Notes under the pieces: model-generated
What the model was told of the DNA's origin: nothing
Databases searched by the model: none
What the model saw: the letters and a program-made list of their open reading frames with translations, nothing else
DNA from: Haematobia irritans
Taxonomy: Eukaryota > Arthropoda > Insecta > Diptera > Muscidae
Assembly (NCBI RefSeq): GCF_050003625.1
Contig: NC_134397.1
Span: forward strand, 273,786,070-273,850,069
DNA: 64,000 nucleotides
Direction of reading: 5' to 3'
Shown here: positions 45,322 to 56,900 of the stretch, piece by piece
Position numbering within the stretch: position 1 is the stretch's first letter
Layout of the letters: every line of letters begins with the position of its first letter
Made by a program: the position numbers and the translations under genes

Positions 45322-46602
45322 ATTTTCAAAAGATGTCATAGACGATTCTGTTGTAAAAAAATTGGAATTAGGTAAGGAGTTTTACTAATACTGATTTCTT
45401 CTCAGGTTATAAGAATTTACAACTGAACAAGACATTTTTATTCACTGATAACAACGAATTCATAAAAATGAATAAAAACCTAACCATAACCGGGTGATTT
45501 AAAAAGGCCCACCGTTTATTAAAATTCAGTGTTCTCTTATATAGTCAAGGTTCGAAAACCTAATAGACCAAAGAGTATAACATTCTTGGTATATTCCGGT
45601 TCATGTATGTTGTGGTTGTGGTGTTGTAGTTTCTGGATCATTCGTCCTTCTGCACCAAGGTAACATTGGGAAATTAATAAATTACCACTGGACATGGATT
45701 TCCGTCAAAATTGTATTATTTTAACATTGTGTGGACACGGGCAAATATGTATTAAGTCTTTGTTTAATATAACCGCCTTACACCCAGGTGAAACCGCACA
45801 TTCATGCATTCGCACACACTCACACATACACACACGATATATACAACTATGCAAACATATTCGCGACAATCACAATCACAATGCGTGGCCCCATACAAAT
45901 GCAAATTGGTATCCATTTGCAAATGGTATCCACTCACACACACACACACATGGCATTTGTGTTTGTGTGTTATCACAGAAACATTCATGGGCACACCGGA
46001 CACATTTATGTTTGTGTCATTGTTAAATATAATGGAGGTCGTTATACAAATGAAAATGGTTTTGCAGCCGATGCAAAGACAATAAAATAGACGCCATTTT
46101 CATAAAGCATCATCATATACAGGCAAATACTCTCTCTCAATGGAGGTGGACATAGCACTTGTGTGGACATGTGTCATACATGCATATCTATATTGATAGC
46201 TTAATTGCATATTGTGCTAACTGAACTTAGTACGCAATTGTTAAATGTTTTTGTCTTTATTTTGTTACGATATGAAATTGCTAAACTAATCGAAATTCCA
46301 GATATGAGAAAAGCATGTTACAATTTGTAATTTGATTAGACTTAGCATAGTTTCGAGATAGTGATGTATACAGATGAGTCCATGCAGTGATAGCTGAATA
46401 GGTACAAATGCACAGTATTTAAAAAAAATAAATAAATAAAAAGATATTTAAAATTAATTTAGAATAAAGATTTACATTAAAATAAGGGAAATGGAATTAG
46501 GGTCTTCACACATGAGGTTCCAAAAATTTAAATCTTTGAATATTTGCATAAAAATTACTTGCGATACAGAAAAATTGTGTTCAAACACGAAAATAGAATA
46601 TG
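45322..46602. other. Non-coding, CA-rich patches
   Basis: CACACA-rich segments at about 45800-45960 create histidine- and threonine-rich ORFs on both strands. I see no motif, and the region looks like simple-sequence-rich intergenic DNA. Confidence 0.5.
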
Positions 46603-46818
46603 TCTCCCATTATTCGTCAATACATTTCAATCATGCAACATGGATTCGTAGCTAATAGATCAACTGTTATCAATCTACTAGTTTAGTTTACTAATTTTTG
46701 CAGAAAAAGTTTTGAGCGTGGTTATCAAGTAGACACGATTAATTTAGGTTTTTTCAAGGCATATGATAAAGTATCTCACAAATTATTGTTATTATAATTA
46801 TTTAAAATTGGGTTTCAA
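46603..46818 (+). pseudogene. Non-LTR reverse transcriptase fragment (jockey-like)
   Basis: About 72 codons read SPIIRQYISIMQHGFVANRS, TVINLL, then after a stop FTNFCRKSFERGYQVDTINL followed by GFFKAYDKVSHKLL. This corresponds to the QHGF..RSTVTNL region and motif A (family DFSKAFDxVxH) of jockey-type LINEs. Two in-frame stops are present. The motif A aspartate position reads glycine (LGFFKAYD) and the second conserved aspartate AFD is AYD. Nothing upstream or downstream extends the match, so this is a small relic. It is a different LINE lineage from the 8.5-11.5 kb element. Confidence 0.75.
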
Positions 46819-47070
46819 TAAAATTTATTATTATGGCTTTATTGATACTTGAGATATAGACGTTTCTTTGTTGTTTTTAATGATACGTTGTTGTTATTAG
46901 TCATACTTATAACATAGATTATTAAATTCCCATAAACAATTTTTATTTTATTTTGCGTTTAACTCAACTTTTACATCAATTTAATACAATTTCATTTAAA
47001 AATTTTAATATTAATAAAAATTTAATAAAATAAAACAGTTGAAGTAAAACAGCTGACTTCGAATACTCTG
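46819..47070. other. AT-rich spacer
   Basis: No feature seen. Confidence 0.4.
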
Positions 47071-48305
47071 AATTATTTCTCCCATGTTATTCCCTTCCCC
47101 TACTGTTTAGAATAGGAGGATTTTATTCCCGGGGAAAATGAATTCCCAGGGAACACATCCCCTAGGAAATATTCAGAATTGGGTTAATTGCTTTTTTTCT
47201 CCAACTCGTCCAAATTTTACATAAATTTGTATTATTTTATATTATTCATTTCACTTATATATGTTTGTTAAATAAAACTTAATCTTAATATAGATAAAAA
47301 AAAAAACATTTCTCAGTGTATTTATTTATTTATTTATTTATTTGTTTATTAAACTTATAGTAAATATAAGAATAATAGAGAGAAAATCTAGCATTAGCTA
47401 CTTAGGCTATCAGCATTTTCATAGCTTCCGGGACTGCCAACCAAGAAATTTACGTGAAAGAGTGTTTGAATAAACGTCTGCTGCCTTTCCTGAAGAAACA
47501 CGGTTGTTCCGTACTGTTTTGGCCGGATTTGGCATCTTGCCATTACGGTAAAAAGGCCATGGAGTGGTACGCCGCCAACAACGTGCAGGTGGTTCCCAAG
47601 GACAAGAACCCTCCCAACACGACAGAGCTCCGCCCAATTGAGAAATACTGGGTTATTGTCAAGCGGAACCTAAAGAAGACCAAAAAAACTGCTAAGGACG
47701 AGCAGCAGTTCAAGACAAACTGGCTTTCTGCGGCGAAGAAGGTGGACAAGGTGGCTGTACAAAATCTGATGGCAGGTGTCAAGCGTGATGCCCGGCAATT
47801 CGGATTTGGAAAAGCGAAAGCCTAACTGAATATTTTTCCTGATTTTTATACTAATTGAACTTGAAAAAGAAATTTAATTTGATTTTTTAAATAAACGATT
47901 TCACCGATTTACACGCGTTTTCCCTTGACCAAATTTTGACCCCTTAAAAGAATTTTTAAAATATGCACAGATCTGTGACCATGAGATGAGCATTCGGTAG
48001 TTGGACGCATCCCACCATCAATTTTAATTTAAGGTTTTTGACCGGAAAATACAGAGAAAGGATGCATTTTGGTTACAACTCCCTTGATTTTTTTGGGGAA
48101 ATTATTCCCAAAAAATGTCATCGTTTTTCCCTTTTTATTGTCATTTGTAATACCGCTTTTTCCCCAAGGGAAAAATTTCCCATTTTCGAAGTTCGTTTAG
48201 AATAAGGGAAAAGGGAATACAGAAAAATTCCCCAGGGAGATTTTGTTTAGAATAAGGGAACAGGGATGAGGGAAAAAATTCCCAGGGAGTTGTTATTGTG
48301 AGTTT
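47070..48305. mobile_element. Element rich in GGGAA/TTCCC, surrounding the DD37E fragment
   Basis: The left part (47070-47170: ATTCCCGGGGAAAATGAATT, CCCAGGGAAC) and right part (48060-48300: AATAAGGGAAAAGGGAATAC, TTCCCAGGGAG) share a vocabulary of GGGAA and TTCCC with GTTTAGAATA in inverted orientation. They look like the two arms of one element into which the DD37E piece was inserted, or which uses it. Boundaries are approximate. Confidence 0.45.
47405..47825 (+). pseudogene. DD37E Tc1-like transposase, C-terminal part
   Basis: About 138 codons remain of a transposase catalytic domain. Readable landmarks are SGTANQEIYVKECLNKRLLP, WPDLASCHY with the second catalytic aspartate (codon 47526-47528), NNVQVVPKDKNPPN and LRPIEKYW with the catalytic glutamate (codon 47640-47642). 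Exactly 37 residues separate D and E, the signature of the ITmDD37E family described from mosquitoes and other insects. The end is intact (RQFGFGKAKA, stop), followed by AATAAA near 47890. The DNA-binding domain and first aspartate are missing. GC content is visibly higher than in the surrounding DNA, so the insertion may be younger or horizontally acquired. The frame has no true start here. Confidence 0.88.
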
Positions 48306-48660
48306 GGCTAAATATGAATGATTGTGTTAAATCTATTACACTAAAAATATGAAAAAAAAACTTATATATGATAATTCAGAATAAAGCAATAAACAAGTTT
48401 TTTATAACTATTTTTTATAGATATGAAATACTTATAATTCATATACATATGTTTAGTGGCAGTTAAAGATTGAAATGGTTTCAGATAATGTGTTGGTAAA
48501 TTTTTCATTTAAGTTAAACAATTTTAAGTCAAATGTTAAAATTTAAGTTTTTATAACGGAAACTTTTTCGTATTTTTTCGTTTTAGGCATGTCATAAAAA
48601 AATATTTGATTCTTCGGGATATTGTAAATTAAAGACATAAAATATTTTAAATAAAATGTC
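48306..48660. other. AT-rich DNA, nothing recognised
   Basis: No coding or repeat signal seen. Confidence 0.4.
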
Positions 48661-49607
48661 TACAGCATCAAGAAGACTAGATCAGATTCTGAATTTATAA
48701 GAACCATTTTTGTTTGAGTTTTAGAGGAATCATAAACATCTCTTGTAAGCGTGCAAGAAAATGCTGAAATACCGCATTGATTTGAAATCTAAAATCTGTG
48801 GATTTTCATCCCAATTATTTAAATGGCTACGAAAAGTAAAATGTGGAAATTTTGCATTCAGTTTCAAGCAATTTTCATGATCAGTGCGCCTTCTATACCC
48901 TCAATAAGTGTTATCGGTCTATATGGAGGCTTTACCAAATGGACCGATAAAACTAAATCATATACACTTTGTTATGGGTCTAAAATGCCAGTATATTTTC
49001 AATTTGTGGTAAATCGGATAAAAACTAGAATTTCTAGAAACCCTAGGAGTTAAATCGGGAGTTCGGTGTAATGGGGGCTATACCAAAACATGGAAGGATA
49101 TACACAGTATTCAGCACATTTAATTGTAGTTCTAGAATCTAGACCCCAAATCGGAGGGTCGGTTTATAAGAGGGCTATATAAAAAACTGTACCGATACTC
49201 AATATATTCGGCACACCTCTTTATGGTCCTAGAATACCTCTAGATTTCCAATTTCAGGCAAATTGGATAAAAACTACAGTTTTTATAAGCCCAAGACCCA
49301 AAATCGGGAGGGCGGTTTATATGCAGACTATATCAAAGCTTCGGCCGATATAGCCCATCTTCGAACTTGACCTGCCTGCGAACAAAATACGAATCTGTGC
49401 CAAATTTCAGGACGATAGCGCCATTATTGAAGGCTGTAGCGTGGATACAACAGACAGACAGACGGACATGCTTATATCGTCTTGCAATTTCTCCCTGATC
49501 AAGAATATATATACTTTATATAGTGGGAAATTAATATTTCGATGTATTACATACGGAATGACAAACCTATTATACCTCCGTCACCATTCTATGGTGGTGG
49601 GTATAAT
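48661..49607 (+). mobile_element. Family B element, 5'-truncated copy B1
   Basis: AACCATTTTTGTTTGAGTTT and the GGTCGGTTTATAAGAGGGCT repeats, the CAGACAGACAGACGGACATG core, AATATATATACTTTATATAG and the 3' hairpin CCATTCTATGGTGGTGGGTA match copies B2 and B3. The 5' palindrome is missing. Confidence 0.8.
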
Positions 49608-50730
49608 TAGGTTTGACTAGAATATGGGCTGAATTGGTCAATTGCATTGTCCGTTTTTAACATATTAAAATATCGATTTTTGACCCTATATATACTCCTG
49701 ATAAAGGTAAAATTTTAAGGTAATATAACAGTAGAATCTAACGTTCTGAATTGTTGGCAGGCATCTTGAGTTCGAAGATAGATCATACCGGAAAATTTTG
49801 TGATATAGCAACACATTTAAACCCAACTTCCGATTTTTTTAAGAAATTTTTCCCAGTCTAAAATTTTCATAAGATTTATCAGAAATTTTGAATTTAATGT
49901 TATTTGAGATTCGTCAACAAATGCGGAATTTTCCCGTCGGCCCAGATTTTGAGATAGCCCTACATAATTACTTGAGTAATATATACCCGATGTCTTTGGA
50001 AGCTCTAATTTTAAATTAAACCACTGCCGGTCTTTTGGGAGAAAGTTTGTTTCATCAAAGCCACTCGAAATTCTTTACATTAAATTAATGGCATGTAATG
50101 TCCATAACTGATAGACCATTTATAAATCGATGTTTGACCATTTTATTTCTATAGAAACAATATTCGTAACTGTCCAGCTATTCCTGTCATATGTTGTATG
50201 GTAGTTGTTATTTAAAATTCCGCTCGTCCTAATTTTTGGCAGTTTATGTTTGTTTTACTCGTATATATCCGACACATTACATTTTTTAACATCAAAACAT
50301 TCTATTTGAGTAGTCCGACATTTTGATTTTATTATTATTTTTCTTTTTTATGTAAATTTATTTTGTATAAAATGCCTATATAGACCAATACCAGGATTCA
50401 ACTTCTAAAACTTCTGGAAGCCTAGTTATTTGTTGAAATTTTGTGTTTTTATAAATACATATTCTGAAGATTATTGTTATCTACCCATATTTTAATGTGG
50501 TCTCTATATTGTCTTGTGTCGTATTTTAATTTATTGGCCTGAAATTAAAATGTAGAGTTCTTTACATCCCAAAACTGCTGAGGTTTGTCGTCGAGTCATA
50601 TCAACGTTTAAAATTTGAGTTCTTTTGGATATATAAACACATATGGCAAAATAGAATACTTAAGTATATCAGTCTATTTGTGGAACCTTAAAAATACAAT
50701 TGGAATACTGTTAAAATGAGATTTAGGTAC
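49608..50730. other. No recognisable feature
   Basis: AT-rich, with no supported ORF. Confidence 0.4.
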
Positions 50731-50734
50731 ACCA

Positions 50735-50828
50735 CCTGGAGTCGACTCCGGAGTCGGAGACGAGGCTAATAAGAAACCCTGGAGTCGGAGCCGGAGTCGA
50801 TCAAAATTGACTCGACTCCACAGCCCTG
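50735..50828. repeat. hAT MITE remnant rich in GGAGTC
   Basis: The right end CGACTCCACAGCCCTG, reversed, starts CAGGGCTGTGGAGTCG, a typical hAT-type terminus. GGAGTCGGAG repeats fill the segment. The left end is degraded. Confidence 0.6.
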
Positions 50829-52540
50829 GTCTTTACATTTGAGTTTATTACTTTCTCTTTCCATTTGTGATGATAAAAGAAAAGATCAATATGAACCCAT
50901 TCTAAGAAACATTTATGTGTGAGGGTTGTTTCAAAGGGTTACAACTCAAATCTAGTGGACGTGCATGTGTGCTGCATGTTCACTTGGGGTCGTTTGATAG
51001 GTGATAAGAGAGCTAGAAAAATGATAACAGATTGTTGTTCTCTTGTTCTAGATTAGATTAAGATTTTCAATATTCTAGATGTAGGTTAAAGTGGCAGCCA
51101 GATTAAATTTCAGGCTCACTTAGACTATTCAGTCCATTGTGATAAATTCTAGATGTAAGTTTTTATTCAATAAAGAAATTAGTATTCATTTGAAACTAAA
51201 GCAGGAAAGAACGTTTTTTGATTTGGGATTTCAAATGGAGCTCACTGCAATTGTTGTCAATGGCAAATAATTTTTGTAATTCTTTGCATCTGTTTGATTA
51301 ATTCCGTTCTTTATCGCTCTTTTGTTGTGTTCTTTGTTGTTTTTTTTGTGTATAGATATTTAAAATTTGTCTTGAAATTTTACAATAGTTTATATACTGT
51401 CCACCCACGTCACTTTTATGCTTTCTCATAAATTTTTGTAACCATAGTTTAATTGTAACCATAGTTTAATTTGGATATATTGGGAATATATGTTTGTTTA
51501 TTAAAATAATAATTGGGATATTTAATGTTTTCACTTAACTGATTTATTTTTTTAACTTGATGAAATATTAATGGTATAAGATAAATTTTTATTTAATTAC
51601 GTTTTCAACTTCAATCAACTTTTTAATAGAAACTATTTTGATGACATTTTTGCTGTGGAAGAAAGAGTAATTTTATCTGACAAAATTAGATTAATTTGAA
51701 TCTAATTTGAAGTAGTGTTTCGCATTTAAAACACAATCTATATAAAAATCTATATATTTTTTGTAATGACGTTTTTTCGTCATTACAAAAATGTGCCTTA
51801 AAAAAAAAAAAATTTTTTTTATTTGTTATTATTGGTAATTTTGGAAATAACCTGAGGCTTGACTTCAAACTACAAACATGAAAGATTCATTTTTTATTTG
51901 TTTTGTTTTTTTTTTTTTTTATATATTCTTTAATTTTCTAGACTTTGCATTACAGCTATACACCACATTTTTGTGGTTTCTCTGAAACACTGTTGGTCCC
52001 TGAAATGTTCCCACATCATTTTTTGCTTTTATATAAAGGCGTTAAGCCTTTTGAAAGTACTGCAGAGAACTCACCACCACCACCTTCTTGGTATTAAATG
52101 TCCGTCCATTAACGCTTATCTATTTGAAGCTTTCACTATAAAAAGGAACATACTATAAAATGGGTTAAAGTGTAAATATGGAGAGCAGATTTGTGCGTGT
52201 GTATTAGGAAAGTGTACGAATTAATTAAAATGTATGTTAATGTTTACACATGGATTTCGCCTTTACAAGACATTTGAATGGTTATGTGTGAAGCTATTTC
52301 AACCAAGATTCAGCAACTAAGTTTTAGCTGATGAAGTTTTTTACATTGTTATCTTAAAAAAATAGTATAAATTACTTTAAATTCTTGCAAATCGAATGTG
52401 ATTTACTCTATATCATATATAAAGATTTTTTTTGTTTAATATCTTCGCACATGTAAAACACCTTCAACTTCACTTGTATAAAATATATTTCCACGAAATA
52501 TAAAATATTTTACAATCGCTAATTTTTGATATACGTGGAC
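50829..52540. other. AT-rich DNA with one tiny SINE
   Basis: Apart from the 62-bp SINE at 51085-51146, no feature is recognised. T-runs occur near 51910. Confidence 0.45.
51085..51146 (-). mobile_element. 5'-truncated SINE-A of 62 bp
   Basis: Only the tail-proximal 62 bp of SINE-A is present (GGTTAAAGTGGCAGCC to CAGTCCATTGTGATAA). It is flanked by the 12-bp duplication ATTCTAGATGTA (51073-51084 and 51147-51158). Confidence 0.88.
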
Positions 52541-52542
52541 CA

Positions 52543-53198
52543 CACTGAAAAAAAAGCATACTCGGTTCCAAAGATTTTGTCTTTACTATAAAAAATTTGG
52601 TATTGATTCCGAGCCAAAGAAGCGGAGAATACAAGTAAGGATACTTTTAAGACACAATTCTCTTTTAAATTTAGGTTTTGTGTACTTGCTTCTAGGAAGC
52701 AAATTTTAATTTTTCGCTTTCTCAGCTGTTTTTCTTCATATGCTATCAAAGTCCTTTAAAAACGAGTTAACGACAACTTTATTTTCCAAATTAAGACTCG
52801 ACTTCCAGTAGAAATTATGCTATGTTTGAAGTAAAAAACTTCTTTAAAATAAAGTTTTGAAAAACATGTCCTATATTTGAACGATTTTTTGCTTTGTAGT
52901 CAAGATGCAAAAAGACAACAAATTTAAAGACAATTTTATTAAATTTAAAGAATTTTTCTGAATTATTAAAGTCAAGTTGACCTTAGCCTATAAATTTTTT
53001 CTTTCATGTTAAGATACCCATTTTTAAGTCAAATCACTTAATTATAAGGACAATACGACTTCATTGAAAAGTTTATCGACTTTTGGACAAGGAAAATAAC
53101 TTTATTTTAGAGAAATGCGTCTTCTATGCTAAGCAAAATTTGTATTCGTAGTTTAAAGACATGAAATCTTTGACCTCACGACAATTTTTTTTTCAGTG
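52543..53198 (-). mobile_element. CACTG-ended MITE (family D), copy 3
   Basis: CACTGAAAAAAAAGCATACT to TTTTTTCAGTG, 656 bp, flanked by CA on both sides (52541-52542 and 53199-53200). The interior is closely similar to 25440-26101 and 5488-6098. The ORF 52519-52749 is a shadow. Confidence 0.88.
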
Positions 53199-54000
53199 CA
53201 TGTACAAAGTGACCCCAATTTTTTACTTAAAAGATGAGAAATTAGGAAACTGTTGACTATATGTAATTTAAAATTTGCCTACACTCAAGTATCACTTTAA
53301 AACAGAACACTAAAATATAACTGAATTGGATTGATATGTGGAATGGAACATTTTAGTATATAGGAAAGTTGATGTATACTGCAACAAAGTAAAGAGCTGT
53401 ATTCTTTGTATTTGTATTTTTTAGCTTAGTTTATTTAAACACACACAAAATGTAGGAAATAACCTGAAATATTCAAATCAGTTCGAAATAGCACGAACTA
53501 TGGCCTTTGGATGGCCGACAAAGTCATTACACGCTCCACGAAAGTGGTTCCATTTGTTAGTGCAAAGCAACGGATTGAAATGAAGCATTGTACCTCCAGT
53601 GTTTAATAAAATAAAGTACTTAGAAGTAACCTTAGACAGAAAACAGTATTGGAAGCCACAGAGGACTGTAAAAGTCTGCAGATGTTTTGCACTATGCAGA
53701 AGAGCGATGGGTTCTGAATCCAAAGATAATTCACTGTATATATGAGAGCGTAGTAAGGCCAATCCTGGCACACGCTTCGATAGTCTGGTGGACATAGATG
53801 GAGAGGAAGTGCAACATAGAACTTTTACACGTGGTCCAACGGACATGTTGTCTTGGCATATCTGGGGGGTTTCGATAATTAATTTTATTCGAGATTTGTT
53901 TTCGATTCGAATTTTCTTTCGTACTATGTAATACTATCGAATTCACCAAAAATTGTAGCCAGCTTATAACGTAAAATGGCACCACTAACAATCAACACAT

Positions 54001-54480
54001 GACTGACGCGCAAAATGAAAATCGTGTGTACCTGCTCAATGTTTTTATAAAATTCTTTTCGCTGCAAAAAAGTTAAAAAATTAAATGGTCACGAAAAGAA
54101 TGTAAATGGTCTTTATGGCCATGTAATGGTTCTAGACATATCTATACTTAACCTATAAAAATACTTTTTCCCTGTAAAAAAGTAAAAAAAAATGAATGGT
54201 CAGGTACATGATTTTCCCGACCATATAATGGTCTCAAATTCTATCATTTATATGATAGAACATGTTTGCGGTATTTGAGAACCATTCAAATGCTTATTGC
54301 CACCATACATTTTTCTCCGCTCGAAAACTATTTTTACAAAGACAAAATACATGGTTTTCGCGGCAATTACACGCTCTAGATAAGCATTAAATGGATGCGG
54401 CAACCATGTCCAAACATGGTTTTTCTGTGCGTGTGCCCAGACAATGCGTTCTACAGCGGTAATTCTCGAAATAAAGTTAG
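54001..54480. other. Inner part of the Harbinger-like element
   Basis: AAATGGTC, GACCATATAATGGTC and CCATGTCCAAACATGG motifs recur in both orientations, which suggests another nested palindromic repeat. I cannot define its ends. Confidence 0.35.
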
Positions 54481-54488
54481 CTGCCACA

Positions 54489-54903
54489 TTAAAATTCCAT
54501 GGTCAAGGTGCATATCAATACCGAATTGGCCAAGATCATTTTGCTGGATTGGCGCACAGGGCGAGTGGGTGTTGGAGGGAAAGGAGTAGACGGACAAGAA
54601 GTTGTTGAGCTCTGTGGTTGTTCAACTCCTTGTTCATCGTCAACCGTACACGCAGGTAGCTCGTTCTCCAATAAATTTTGGTCTGGTTGGTGCATTATTT
54701 ATGCCGAATTTATTGGCACTCAAGCCTTCTAAAGAAATAAAGTCTTTCCAACCTGACACATCACGCACAGGTGGATCCATCATGTTAAGATCGTCTTCCA
54801 ATCTTTTCCGCAGATTATGGGATTTGGTTTTTGCATCGGGTGACTTCAAAAAACATTTTTCCAAATCAGGATGCTTCGACATAAAATCCACCACTACCTC
54901 CAA
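54489..54903 (-). pseudogene. Possible MYB/SANT-like accessory protein remnant
   Basis: An 87-codon frame (54640-54903) starts MEVVVDFMSKHPDLEKCF and continues with KTKSHNLRKRLEDDLNMMDP and DVSGWKDF. This resembles the helical MYB/SANT-like region of insect Harbinger accessory proteins (F....P.LA.G......A...W..L...LN..G...K....W...W). The WADKK-like end is not readable. A second frame (54489-54695) continues with a serine-, threonine- and proline-rich tail (PQSSTTSCPSTPFPPTPTRP), implying a frameshift near 54640-54695. The role would be to help the transposase enter the nucleus and bind DNA. No DDE transposase frame remains in the element. The assignment is tentative. Confidence 0.45.
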
Positions 54904-55564
54904 AGGGGTTTAGTGTGTGGGTTTTTGTTAGTTGATGATCTTAAAAAATTACATTTTACACAATTTTGGATGACAAATAACAAAAATTACTTAAAATTTT
55001 CGCTTTTTAGCTAACTCAAATGGAATCGAATGGTATTTTTTTCGAAACGAACACTTTTGACATTTACAACCGTGATACATAGTTGCTACATTTTCGAAAA
55101 TCGAACAGAATTTCCGATTGTAGAAAATTTACATCTCGAATTCGAAATACATAGTGGCACCAATTCATGTTCGATTTATGTTATTATCGAAACGAATTAC
55201 ATAGTAACCCCCCTGGGACAAAGAAGACTTCGTTAAATAAAGACTTTGAGACATAGCCTCCAAGCCTGCGATGACGTACCATCAAACATGACGTACCATC
55301 AAACGGTGATTGAAATGGAGGATGCCATAATAATCCATGATCGTATACTTGAGGTGACTATAGCTGCCGAGTGTGATATTGAGACACCAATAAGAGTGTC
55401 CAGGAAGAATGGCACCCAGATACCAAATACCAAAAGGAAATAGCTGCTACATCGATGGATCGAAGATTGGGCGTGTGTTTGGATCAATATGTGTTTTAGA
55501 CACCATACATTTTAATACATGGTACACTGAAAGAAGAATTTTCTTTTCTGAGGAATAAAATTTT

Positions 55565-56648
55565 ACACAGCAGTAAGTTCGGCCGGGCCGAATCTTAAAT
55601 ACCCACCACCATGAACCAAATATTAGGGTTTCCTTTGAAATTTCAGGAGGACTTGAGGACACTTCCTGAAGATAAATTTAAAGATTTCATCTATGAGGAC
55701 TATATGAGATTCTGGATTTATAAGAACCATTTTTGTTTGAGTTTTAGAGGAATCATTAACATCTCTTGTAAGTGTGCAAGAAAATTATAAAATAACGTCT
55801 TGATTTGAAATCTTAAATCTGTAGAAGTAAAATATGGAAATTTTACATTGAGTTTCAAGCAATTTTCATGATCAGTGTGCCTTCTACACCCTCAAGAAGT
55901 GAAGTCGGTCTATATGGACGCATTACCAAATGGACCGATAAAAACTTAATCCGATACACGTTCTTGTGAGCCTAAAATACCAGAATATTTACAATTTCAG
56001 GCAAATCAGATAAAAACTACTAGAAACCAAGGAGTTAAATCGGGATATCGGTCTATATGGGGGCTATACCAAAATAGGGACCGATACTCACCGTTTTCGG
56101 CACACATCTTTATGACCCGAAAATACCTCTAGATTTCCAATTTCAGGCAAATAGGATAAAAACTTCGGATTCTAGAAGCCCAAGAAGTAAAATCGGGAAA
56201 TCGGTCTATATGGGGGCTATACCAAAATATGGACCGATACTCACCATTTTCGGCACACCTCTTTATGGTCCTAAAATACTTCTAGATTTCCAATTTCAGA
56301 CAAATTGGATAAAAATTACGATTTCTATAAGCCCAAGACCCCAAATCGGGAGGTCGGTTTATATGGGGACTATATCAAAACCTGGACCGATATAGCCCAT
56401 CTTCGAACTTGACCTGCCTGCAGACAAAAGACGAGTTTGTGCAAAATTTCAGCACGATTGCTTCATTATTGAAGACTGTAGCGTGATTACAACAGACAGA
56501 CAGACGGACATGGCTATATCGTCTTAGAATTTCTCCCTGATCAAGAATATATATACTTTATATAGTCGGAAATCGATATTTCGATGTGTTACAAACGGAA
56601 TGACAAACTTATTATACCCCCGTCACCATTCTATGGTGGTGGGTATAA
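55565..56648 (+). mobile_element. Family B element, copy B2
   Basis: ACACAGCAGTAAG leads into the palindrome TTCGGCCGGGCCGAA, then TACCCACCACCAT (55600-55612). Repeats of about 153 bp carry CGGTCTATATGGGGGCTATA, followed by CAGACAGACAGACGGACATG. The hairpin includes ATGGTGGTGGGTA (56633-56645), an exact inverted repeat of the inner motif. The first few bases of the usual ACAAGTATAT end are missing. Confidence 0.85.
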
Positions 56649-56900
56649 AAACGTCTTGTCCTATTTTTAAACACTTTTTTGCTTTGTAGTCAAGATGCAA
56701 AAAGACAACAAGTTTAAAGACAATTTCATTACTTTTAAAAGAGCTTTTCTGAATTGCTAAAGCCGAGGTGACTTTAGTCCAATAAATTTTTCTTTCATGT
56801 TATGATACCCATTTTTAATTCGAATCACTTAATTATAAGGAAAAAAAACTACGCGTAAGTTTTACAACGGATTTTTTTTTTGGTGCAGAGAGAAAGAATT
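56649..56900 (-). repeat. Family D MITE, internal fragment
   Basis: TTGCTTTGTAGTCAAGATGC and TCATGTTATGATACCCATTT match the interior of the CACTG-ended MITE. The right end TTTTTTTTTGGTGCAG is a degraded terminus. Confidence 0.65.

Larger units (their letters stand above)
53865..55209. mobile_element. Harbinger-like element inserted in the LINE
   Basis: The flanks are CTG on both sides if the ends are GGGGGTTTCGATAATT on the left and AACCCCC on the right, giving a 3-bp duplication and G/C-rich termini as in PIF/Harbinger elements. Subterminal TACTATGTAA and TTCGATAA motifs occur near both ends. A minus-strand ORF (54640-54903) may be its DNA-binding accessory protein. The G and C runs make the exact boundary ambiguous by a few bases. 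Confidence 0.6.
53540..55528 (+). pseudogene. Non-LTR retrotransposon ORF2 3' part with RNase H, split
   Basis: The left segment (to 53866) reads IKYLEVTLDRKQYWKP, CRRAMG, then after a frameshift YESVVRPILAHASIVWW, a stop, and ERKCNIELLHVVQRTCCLGI. This is the post-RT thumb and connection region typical of I/R1-type LINEs (KYLGV.LD, VRPIL.Y....WW, VQRT..L.I.G). The right segment resumes at 55208 and, after decayed sequence, reads SCYIDGSKIGRVFGS, the first RNase H motif (family YTDGSK, aspartate codon 55454-55456). RNase H would remove the RNA template. Joining the segments across 53867-55207 restores ISG continuity. Several stops and frameshifts show it was already dead or has decayed since. 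Confidence 0.78.

Noticed and set aside
45694..46090. Overlapping ORFs of 79-110 codons on both strands
   Set aside because: They are histidine- and threonine-rich or cysteine- and valine-rich products of CACACA-type simple sequence, mutually overlapping in several frames and without domain motifs.
53478..53991. Minus-strand ORFs of 122 and 86 codons
   Set aside because: They are antisense to the LINE segment whose plus-strand motifs (VRPILAHASIVWW, VQRTCC) are recognisable.
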